Positions 1 through 5,108 of a stretch of 11,244 nucleotides of DNA are shown in pieces. The notes below the pieces were generated by a model, which saw only the letters and a list, made by a program, of their open reading frames with translations, was not told where the DNA came from and ran no database searches. The stretch comes from JBBITW01 sp037440525 (GTDB lineage: Bacteria; Desulfobacterota; BSN033; UBA1163). Position numbers and translations under genes: made by a program. Within the stretch, counting starts at the first letter, position 1; every line of letters begins with the position of its first letter. Where the stretch lies: NCBI GenBank assembly GCA_037440525.1, contig JBBITW010000119.1, forward strand, positions 1-11,244. Reading direction: 5' to 3'.

Positions 1-26
1 TCACTTTTCACTGATTACTAAATTTA

Positions 27-104
27 TGGTCGGGGCGAGCCGATTTGAACGGCCGACCTCCTGCTCCCAAGGCAGGCGCGCTAACCAGTCTGCGCTACGC
101 CCCG
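27..104 (-). tRNA. tRNA-Pro, anticodon UGG
   Basis: Read on the minus strand this is a complete cloverleaf. A 7-bp acceptor stem CGGGGCG pairs with CGCCCCG (98-104 with 31-37). The D arm is closed by GCGC/GCGC. The anticodon arm is CCTGC-CTTGGGA-GCAGG, giving anticodon TGG (proline). A T arm with GTTCAAATC follows, and the 3' CCA is genome-encoded (27-29). The UGG isoacceptor can read all or most CCN codons. Its 5' end lies 10 nt inside the 3' end of rdgB on the same strand, so the two are either co-transcribed or the tRNA promoter sits within rdgB. Only 26 nt of downstream sequence are visible, so a downstream integration site cannot be judged. Confidence 0.97.
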
Positions 105-709
105 ACATTTGATTTTGGAGATAGAAAGCGGGGTAATATTCTTCTAAGTTTCTTTAAGGCCTTTCCTCTATGGCTTACCATATTCTTCTCTTCGAGGGTG
201 AGTTGGGCCATAGTTTTCCCATATTTGGGAATTATAAACAGAGGGTCATAACCGAAACCTCTACTTCCAACTTCCCTTAATCCGATCTTACCTCTGCATG
301 AGCCCTCAACAATCTCTTCTCTTCCATCTGGGGAAACAATTGCCAAGACACATTTAAATCTTGCTCCTCTTTTTGAGAGAGGAACCTCCTCCATCTCTCT
401 CAGAAGCTTCCTGTTATTCTCTCTTTCAGAAGAAGCATCTCCAGAATATCTTGCAGAGTGAACTCCAGGTCTTCCTTTAAGTATATCCACTTCTAATCCT
501 GAATCGTCGGCAATAACTGTCTCTCCAAAATATTTTGAATAGAAACGGGCCTTTTTCAATGCATTCTCTATAAAGCTTTCCCCATCTTCTTCTATCTTTG
601 GAGCATCTGGAAAACTATTAAGGGAAATAATTTGAATCCCCAATCCCTTCAATGCTCTTTTAATCTCACGATGTTTTCCCCTGTTTTTTGTTGCCAGTAT
701 AATTTTTAT
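95..709 (-). CDS. rdgB: RdgB/HAM1 non-canonical purine NTP pyrophosphatase (ATA start proposed)
   Basis: This cytosolic house-cleaning enzyme hydrolyses XTP, dITP and ITP to the monophosphate plus pyrophosphate, keeping deaminated purines out of nucleic acids. Family signatures are clear: ADDSGLEVD (residues 67-75, catalytic Asp pair), GFGYDP, and SHRGKAL near the C-terminus. The first standard start codon in frame is a TTG at 650-652, but it would delete the substrate-binding segment. Reading further upstream gives MKIILATKNRGKHRE if the ATA codon at 707-709 is the initiator, which matches the family N-terminus (T-x-N-xx-K). A Shine-Dalgarno GAGGGG (716-721) lies 6 nt before that ATA. The resulting 204 residues match the family's usual ~197-200. 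The ATA abuts the rph stop (710-712), suggesting translational coupling. The TAG stop at 95-97 is inside the tRNA gene. The function is near certain; the start is well supported but unusual. Confidence 0.93.
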   Translation of the reverse strand: MKIILATKNRGKHREIKRALKGLGIQIISLNSFPDAPKIEEDGESFIENALKKARFYSKYFGETVIADDSGLEVDILKGRPGVHSARYSGDASSERENNRKLLREMEEVPLSKRGARFKCVLAIVSPDGREEIVEGSCRGKIGLREVGSRGFGYDPLFIIPKYGKTMAQLTLEEKNMVSHRGKALKKLRRILPRFLSPKSNVGA

Positions 710-1429
710 CTATTTCCCCTCTTTCAAAGACTCTTTTTGAATCCTTGTTAGTTTTTTTATACCCCTCTGGGCAATATTTGTGAGCTTATACATCTCGTCT
801 TTTGTAAAAACAGCCATCTCCGCAGTTCCCTGGATTTCAACAAATTTGCCATCCCCTGTCATAACCACGTTCATATCAACCTCAGCCCTCGAATCCTCTT
901 CATAATTAAGATCGAGTAGGATTTTCCCATCGACCTTACCAACACTTATTGCGGCTACAGAATTTTTTATGGGCACCTTATCTATCAACCCATCATTGAC
1001 CATCTTTTTAAATGCATCCACCAGAGCCACATATGCTCCTGTTATGGCTGCTGTCCTCGTTCCCCCATCTGCTTGAATCACATCACAATCAATCCAGATC
1101 GTTCTCTCTCCAAAACCATTGAGATCGGTGATTGACCTGAGGGAACGTCCTATCAATCTCTGTATCTCATATGATCGACCATTGCCTCCCCCTCTGTCTC
1201 TCGGGATACGTGTATTTGTTGATCGAGGAAGCATAGAATATTCTGCAGTAATCCAGCCTTTTCCTGTATTCCTTAAAAATGGTGGAACCCTGTCCTCAAC
1301 ACTCGCAGAACAGATAACCTTTGTATCCCCCATCTCTATAAGTACAGACCCTTCAGCGTGTTTCATATAGTTTCTCGTAATTTTTACGGGTCTGATCATA
1401 TGGGGCAGTCTTCCATCAGAACGTTTCAC
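710..1429 (-). CDS. rph: Ribonuclease PH
   Basis: This phosphate-dependent 3'-5' exoribonuclease trims the 3' tails of tRNA precursors. It works in the cytosol as a hexamer. The 239 residues match the family length. Visible landmarks are the basic loop RSTNTRIPRDRGGGNGRS (69-86), the phosphate-binding segment QADGGTRTAAITG (119-131, with G123/T124/R125), the acidic pair D179 and D185, and GTAE (201-204). The start is GTG at 1427-1429, chosen because a full GGAGG lies 6 nt upstream and the N-terminus (RSDGRLPHMIRPVKI) is canonical. The gene runs directly into rdgB with no intergenic base if rdgB starts at ATA. The order rph-rdgB-tRNA puts a tRNA 3'-end maturase just upstream of a tRNA gene on the same strand. 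The last residues (KEGK) contribute the ribosome-binding site of rdgB. Confidence 0.96.
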   Translation of the reverse strand: MKRSDGRLPHMIRPVKITRNYMKHAEGSVLIEMGDTKVICSASVEDRVPPFLRNTGKGWITAEYSMLPRSTNTRIPRDRGGGNGRSYEIQRLIGRSLRSITDLNGFGERTIWIDCDVIQADGGTRTAAITGAYVALVDAFKKMVNDGLIDKVPIKNSVAAISVGKVDGKILLDLNYEEDSRAEVDMNVVMTGDGKFVEIQGTAEMAVFTKDEMYKLTNIAQRGIKKLTRIQKESLKEGK

Positions 1430-1459
1430 TTAATTCCTCCAAGACATAAAACATATATT

Positions 1460-1488
1460 ATTTTCACAAAAAATCTAAAAAAAGTCAA
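1460..1488 (-). promoter_or_regulatory. Candidate sigma-70 promoter for rph-rdgB-tRNA
   Basis: On the minus strand TTGACT (1483-1488) is followed 17 nt later by GAAAAT (1460-1465), which carries an upstream TG (extended -10 form, TGTGAAAAT). Another AT-rich hexamer, TAATAT (1455-1460), lies 22 nt from the -35 and is too far to pair well. The site is about 30-55 nt upstream of the rph start, in the only gap before this operon. The call rests on consensus likeness alone. Confidence 0.4.
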
Positions 1489-1504
1489 AGCCATTTTCAG
1501 TTAA

Positions 1505-1535
1505 AATAATCAGCTTCTTATCCGTGATGATTATT
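1505..1535 (-). terminator. Weak hairpin after the MFS gene
   Basis: AATAATCA (1505-1512) and TGATTATT (1528-1535) form a perfect 8-bp inverted repeat with a 15-nt loop. On the minus strand it lies about 60 nt past the transporter stop and is followed by TTTAACTG. The stem is AT-rich and the T run is short, so it is at best a weak intrinsic terminator. It could also be chance in an AT-rich gap. Confidence 0.25.
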
Positions 1536-1592
1536 AATGGACCTCTAAGGGGCAAAAGGATAAAACTTGGGGATATCTGAATCCTCTGAGAT

Positions 1593-3023
1593 TTACTTAT
1601 TTCTCATCAAGGATATTAAAATAGCAGCCAGACCAAAGATCACAACAACCCTCCAGACATCATGGAAACCTTCGAGTGTTATCTGTTCTACTAAATTATG
1701 AGTCGATCTCATCATTAAAATCATCTCCGAAAAGGCAACCCCCACAACCATGCCGAGGTTTCTTGCAAGGGCCAAAAAGCTTGAGGCAAGTCCTGACATC
1801 TCCTTTGGCAGAGATCCAATAATTGCACTATTATTGGCAGGATTGAATAGGCCTATCCCTACACCCAGTAAAATCTGTCTCCAGAGGATATCGTGATCCC
1901 CTGCACCTTTACCCAGCAAGGTGAAAGAAAAGATGGTTAAAGAAATTATGATGAGACCTGTGGTTGTAGGTATTCTTATACCTATACGATCAGAAAATCT
2001 CCCTCCAAGAGGAGCCATTACCATTAATGTAAGGGAAACAGGGAAAACCATCATCCCAACCTTTGAAGGTGAAAATCTCAATATATCCTGAAGAAAAAAG
2101 GGGATGAGAAATGTATGGGCACCACCTATCCAAAAGGAGAGAAAACTTGTTACGAGTGAAGAAGTGAAGAGGCGTCTTTTAAAAAGACGGAGGTCTACTA
2201 GAGGAGATGTAGTTTTAATCTCAACGATTAAAAAAAGGGTGAGACTGAGCAGACTGATTCCAAGCCATATCAAGTGAAGTGGATATAATCCCTTACCCAC
2301 CCTATTAATAAAAAGTAGAAACGATGTTATAAACGAAAAGACCAGAGAAAATCCGAGAAAATCAATTTGAACCTTATCTTCAGATCTTACGTTCTCTAAT
2401 ACCTTTATGGAGAGGTAGATTCCTAAAGCCCCGACAGGGAGATTAACAAAAAAGACTGATCGCCACCCGAGGTGCTCTATCATAAATCCACCAATGAGAG
2501 GTCCTGATAGAAAACCTGCCGAGACGACAGAACCCATAATACCAAGTGCCTGGCCCCTTTCCTTCTCAGGGAATGCACCAGTAATAATGGCAGGTCCAAT
2601 ACCCATCGTAGCAGAAGCCCCCAGCCCCTGAATGACTCTCGAGAGTATCAAAAAATTGATTGTAGGTGAAATGCCACAAAGAAAAGAGCCGATAGTAAAA
2701 GTTAAAAAACCGAAAAGGTAAATCTTCTTCTGACCAAAGAGGTCTGCCAATCTTCCCATCAACAGGAGGCATCCTGTTATGATTATAAGATAGGCGATTA
2801 CCACCCAGGCAACAGCCTTAATTGTCGTATTTAAGGACTGAATGATTGTTGGAAGGGAGATGTTCACAATACTTGCATCCAGGGTGGACATATAAATACC
2901 TATGGAAATGTTAAGCGAAACCCACCAGCGGCGATCAATACCAAGCAGTGACATAGGATTAAATTTAAACAGATTTTCATCCTTTGTGCAAGAAAACGGC
3001 TTTGTAATACCATAACCCGTCAC
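1593..3023 (-). CDS. DHA2-family (EmrB/QacA-type) MFS drug:H+ antiporter
   Basis: This inner-membrane major facilitator protein of up to 476 residues has about 14 hydrophobic segments, the pattern of the DHA2 multidrug exporters. Motif D1 is LDASIVNISLP (48-58). Motif A is GRLADLFGQKK (90-100), between TM2 and TM3. Motif B is SRVIQGLGAS (128-137, R129). The antiporter-specific motif C is GFLSGPLIGG (170-179). WRSVFFVNLPVG (187-198) is another family hallmark. The substrate cannot be told. No membrane-fusion partner (EmrA-like) or regulator is adjacent, so it may act alone. The start is uncertain. The outermost is GTG (3021-3023), with no evident Shine-Dalgarno. ATG at 2952-2954 gives a 453-residue protein starting MSLLGIDRRWWV just before TM1, a more usual architecture. 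It looks monocistronic. Confidence 0.92.
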   Translation of the reverse strand: MTGYGITKPFSCTKDENLFKFNPMSLLGIDRRWWVSLNISIGIYMSTLDASIVNISLPTIIQSLNTTIKAVAWVVIAYLIIITGCLLLMGRLADLFGQKKIYLFGFLTFTIGSFLCGISPTINFLILSRVIQGLGASATMGIGPAIITGAFPEKERGQALGIMGSVVSAGFLSGPLIGGFMIEHLGWRSVFFVNLPVGALGIYLSIKVLENVRSEDKVQIDFLGFSLVFSFITSFLLFINRVGKGLYPLHLIWLGISLLSLTLFLIVEIKTTSPLVDLRLFKRRLFTSSLVTSFLSFWIGGAHTFLIPFFLQDILRFSPSKVGMMVFPVSLTLMVMAPLGGRFSDRIGIRIPTTTGLIIISLTIFSFTLLGKGAGDHDILWRQILLGVGIGLFNPANNSAIIGSLPKEMSGLASSFLALARNLGMVVGVAFSEMILMMRSTHNLVEQITLEGFHDVWRVVVIFGLAAILISLMRNK

Positions 3024-3203
3024 TTAAATGGGCTAATTTAAAATATCTGGCAGGAATATCCTCGAAAATCTTATCAAGCGGACGATTTAAATTTTTTTGT
3101 TAAGGGTAACCAAGTGACTGATATAGCTGTCCTTTATTCCTTTTGTTCATATTTTCTTAGTTTAAGGGGCATGATAAGGTAACCGCTGATTCAGACAGGG
3201 AAT
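3024..3203. other. AT-rich gene-free stretch upstream of the MFS gene
   Basis: I see no convincing gene here. A possible minus-strand promoter for the transporter is TTGGTT, 17 nt, TTAAAT (around 3085-3113), which is weak. Two imperfect copies of a GGTAACC-containing motif occur, AAGGGTAACCAAGTGACTGAT at about 3102-3122 and AAGGTAACCGCTGATTCAGA at about 3176-3195. They suggest that more repeat-derived DNA lies next to the REP pair. Confidence 0.45.
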
Positions 3204-3323
3204 GTAGCCGCACCCTTAAGGGTGGGAGAGTTTTGGCCTTGCGCCATAGGCGAGGCTCGCCAAGGGCGGTTTGCCCCTCATTCAATGAGTGTTTTTTTGA
3301 CGCAGGCTAAAGCCTGCGACTAC
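3204..3323. repeat. Inverted pair of REP-like elements (REPIN/BIME-like)
   Basis: The left unit on the plus strand begins GTAGCCGCA (3204-3212) and holds the perfect palindrome CACCCTTAAGGGTG (3211-3224). The right unit, on the minus strand, begins GTAGTCGCA (3323-3315) and holds CGCAGGCT-AA-AGCCTGCG (3301-3318). The two GTAG(C/T)CGCA heads are thus terminal inverted repeats, 120 nt apart end to end. Between them are further hairpins: GGCGAGGCTCGCC (3249-3261), GGGC-GGTTT-GCCC (3264-3276) and CTCATTCAATGAG (3277-3289). A GTAG head followed by a short palindrome is the known signature of REP sequences mobilised by REP-associated tyrosine transposases. No such transposase is in this window. The local base composition is much more GC-rich than the flanks. 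Confidence 0.75.
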
Positions 3324-3424
3324 AGGTTGGTAATGAGAAAAAGGATCAATAGGGCAAATAGAGGTATTGTATAATTTCTCTTAAATACAGATTGGAACTC
3401 TAAACCACAATGAGGGCATTTCAT
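3320..3424 (-). CDS. 34-aa zinc-knuckle/membrane microprotein, ends in REP element
   Basis: This short reading frame begins MKCPHCGLEFQSVFKRN, with one CxxC knuckle at residues 3-6, and continues with a single strongly hydrophobic segment (about residues 18-33). It ends at TAG (3320-3322). A full GGAGG Shine-Dalgarno lies 7-8 nt upstream of the ATG (3422-3424), as good as any in the window. It begins 26 nt after the lytic transglycosylase stop on the same strand, so it is likely the last gene of that operon. The stop codon is part of the GTAG head of the right-hand REP unit, so the protein may be a fragment of a longer zinc-ribbon membrane protein cut short by the repeat. A single CxxC would need a second Cys pair, for example through dimerisation, to bind zinc. 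Its function is unknown. Confidence 0.6.
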   Translation of the reverse strand: MKCPHCGLEFQSVFKRNYTIPLFALLILFLITNL

Positions 3425-3450
3425 ATAAATTCCTCCTGTGGATATTCTAT

Positions 3451-4311
3451 TCATTTTCTCATCCTTTGAGATAACTGGATGATAGTTTCAATATAGGGTT
3501 CACTGTGATTGTAATACCACAAAAGCTTCCTCTTCTCATTCTGGGTTAGATTCTTCCTCCAGCCATGAGATCTTAGATAATTCCCAATACTAAAAATTGA
3601 ATCCTCTTTGCTTAGAAGCCAGCTCTTAAAATCCTTATTATTCAGGGCAAATTTGAGATAACTCGAAGGGATGAATTGGGCCATTCCCAGTGCCCCTGCA
3701 TAGGAACCATAGATTTCCAATGGATCGATATTCTCATTCTGAACAATCCTGAGGAGGCATTTAAGCTCATTGTATGCCCATTGTGCCTTCCTCCTCGAAA
3801 TGGCCTCAATCCATTCATAAGAAACCTCTGGATCAATCTCCCTAAGGGTTAGATAATTTTGCTGAATATTTTCTCGGGTATTTAAGAGGGAGAGGCTTGC
3901 GAGGGTTTGAATCGCACGATATTTACCTATGTTTTCTCCAAATCTTGATTCCACAAAAAGGATGGCGACTACAACCTCTTTCTCCACATGGAAAATTTTC
4001 TCCATCTTTCTTAATATTTTCAGATTATCAAGAAGAAATTTTTTGCAAAGGAGGAGTGAGTCCTCTGTCAAAAATTGGAGGTATAGCTCTTCCCTCTCCT
4101 TTGTTTTTAAAGAGATTGTCATAAGGAAGGGATTGAGCTCTGCCCTCGGGTCGGATAATATATTAGAGATAAATTTATCCTCGAAGCCATCCTCCAGGAG
4201 CCGTTGTTTTAAGGATTGATAATGATAAGGAATTTCACCAGCCTCCTGGCCACTTATAATATCTGAAGAGAAAAAGAAGAAAAGAATAAGAAAAAGATAG
4301 TAATGTCTCAC
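3451..4311 (-). CDS. MltB-type lytic murein transglycosylase
   Basis: This exported enzyme should cleave the MurNAc-GlcNAc bond of peptidoglycan, forming 1,6-anhydroMurNAc ends. The N-terminus is a signal peptide (MRHYY, then a run of Leu/Ile/Phe to about residue 21), with no lipobox Cys. The catalytic Glu is E121 in VESRFGENIGKY. Further MltB/SLT_2 family landmarks are YAGALGMAQFIPSSY (204-218), EDSIFSIGNYLRSHGW (236-251) and WYYNHSEPY (265-273). At 286 residues it is shorter than E. coli MltB (~360) and has no separate peptidoglycan-binding domain. The start is GTG (4309-4311), preceded by AAGGAG, and overlaps the TGA stop of the upstream HAD gene by four bases (GTGA), so translation is coupled. 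Why a phosphatase and a murein enzyme are coupled is not evident. Confidence 0.9.
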   Translation of the reverse strand: MRHYYLFLILFFFFSSDIISGQEAGEIPYHYQSLKQRLLEDGFEDKFISNILSDPRAELNPFLMTISLKTKEREELYLQFLTEDSLLLCKKFLLDNLKILRKMEKIFHVEKEVVVAILFVESRFGENIGKYRAIQTLASLSLLNTRENIQQNYLTLREIDPEVSYEWIEAISRRKAQWAYNELKCLLRIVQNENIDPLEIYGSYAGALGMAQFIPSSYLKFALNNKDFKSWLLSKEDSIFSIGNYLRSHGWRKNLTQNEKRKLLWYYNHSEPYIETIIQLSQRMRK

Positions 4312-5015
4312 AAGGTCTCCTTTCTCAAGTATGGAATTAGCTCATAAAAATTCTTAATCACAAAGTCAGGATCATGAGAGAGGATATCTCCTTCTTTATA
4401 TTCTTCATCAAGAATGATAACCACTTTTAATCCGGCTTTTCGCGCTGCATGGATATCTTCAATACTATTTCCAACAAAAATGGCATTATCATTTCTCAAA
4501 CGGAGTCTCTTTAGAGCAAACTCCAATCCATCTCCTTCTGGCTTCAGATATTGAACATCATCTCGAGATACCAATAGGTCAAAAAATTCATATATATAAA
4601 GTTTTTTTATTGCCTTCTTTAGAGCAGTTCTCCCAAGATTTGTAACCAGAGCTATCTTCAATCCATATGCTTTGATCTCTGATAAAAAATCCCTTGCTTC
4701 AGCCCTCAGTCTCCATCTGGTAAGTGCATCCTCATCATATTTATCATATATGGTGCTTATTACTTCTTTTACTTCATCCGAAGAAAGACCAATCTCTTGG
4801 GCAGTCCTTATTGCTTCATTCATCAATATAGAATACTTATCCGGTAGCTGGTCTTTTTGGAATCCCAAGGCGATTAACCTCTCAATGGCCTCTTTTGTGG
4901 CCTTGGGGGAATTCCACTGGGAATCGACCAATGTCCCTTCAAAATCAAAGAAAATGGCTTCAACCCTAAATAGATATCTTTTCCGATCCATATATTTTTG
5001 AAAATATATTATCAT
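4308..5015 (-). CDS. HAD-superfamily subfamily IA phosphatase-like hydrolase
   Basis: This is a cytosolic HAD-fold hydrolase of the phosphoglycolate phosphatase type. Motif I is FFDFEGTLVDS (residues 22-32), motif II is VTNLG, motif III is the Lys in LKPEGDGLEFAL, and motif IV is FVGNSIEDIHAARKAG. An alpha-helical cap lies between motifs I and II, as in subfamily I. Motif I reads DFEGT rather than DxDGT: the second Asp, the general acid/base of HAD phosphatases, is Glu, so activity may be altered. The start is unsure. ATG 5013-5015 lacks a Shine-Dalgarno and lies upstream of the predicted transcription start. ATG 4989-4991 (MDRKRYLFRVEAIFFDF) would fit a short leader and typical family length. 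It is the first gene of an operon with the lytic transglycosylase, overlapping it by 4 nt. The substrate is unknown. Confidence 0.86.
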   Translation of the reverse strand: MIIYFQKYMDRKRYLFRVEAIFFDFEGTLVDSQWNSPKATKEAIERLIALGFQKDQLPDKYSILMNEAIRTAQEIGLSSDEVKEVISTIYDKYDEDALTRWRLRAEARDFLSEIKAYGLKIALVTNLGRTALKKAIKKLYIYEFFDLLVSRDDVQYLKPEGDGLEFALKRLRLRNDNAIFVGNSIEDIHAARKAGLKVVIILDEEYKEGDILSHDPDFVIKNFYELIPYLRKETL

Positions 5016-5042
5016 TTAATCAAAAAAAAATTCCATTGACAA
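5014..5042 (-). promoter_or_regulatory. Candidate minus-strand promoter for HAD-transglycosylase operon
   Basis: On the minus strand TTGTCA (5037-5042) is followed after 17 nt by TTAAAT (5014-5019), a fair -35 with a weak -10. It would start transcription near 5007, within the first annotated codons of the HAD gene, favouring the internal ATG at 4989-4991. It shares its -35 bases with the opposite promoter. The call is from consensus likeness only. Confidence 0.3.
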
Positions 5043-5063
5043 GAGAATTTTAAAAAAGATAAT
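5036..5063 (+). promoter_or_regulatory. Strong candidate sigma-70 promoter for the UbiD operon
   Basis: A perfect -35 TTGACA (5036-5041) is followed after 16 nt by GATAAT (5058-5063, five of six matches to TATAAT). Transcription would begin near 5070. The leader would then be about 40 nt and contain the ribosome site AGGGGGG (about 5094-5100) ahead of ATG 5109. The surrounding DNA is very AT-rich. No clear operator palindrome is seen apart from the symmetric TTGACAA core shared with the divergent promoter. Confidence 0.6.
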
Positions 5064-5108
5064 TTATATAATGTGATAAAAAAAGCCAAAAGAGGGGGGA
5101 TAACCCTT

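Noticed and set aside
1..104. tRNA-Pro as an integration (att) site for a mobile island
   Set aside because: No integrase and no repeated tRNA 3' end is visible in the window, and only 26 nt beyond the tRNA are available.
95..652. rdgB starting at TTG 650-652
   Set aside because: It would drop the conserved ATKNRGK substrate-binding segment, which is encoded intact just upstream behind a well-placed ribosome site.
3120..3170. 16-codon minus-strand frame MNKRNKGQLYQSLGYP
   Set aside because: It has no Shine-Dalgarno and no recognisable feature, and lies in repeat-like AT-rich DNA.
3277..3299. Hairpin CTCATTCAATGAG followed by a T7 run, looking like a plus-strand intrinsic terminator
   Set aside because: No plus-strand gene lies upstream of it, and it sits inside the REP pair, so it is better read as part of the repeat.
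5073..5108. GTG 5073 as start of the UbiD protein
   Set aside because: It is only a few bases from the predicted transcription start, has no upstream ribosome site, and adds residues unlike the family. ATG 5109 has AGGGGGG upstream.
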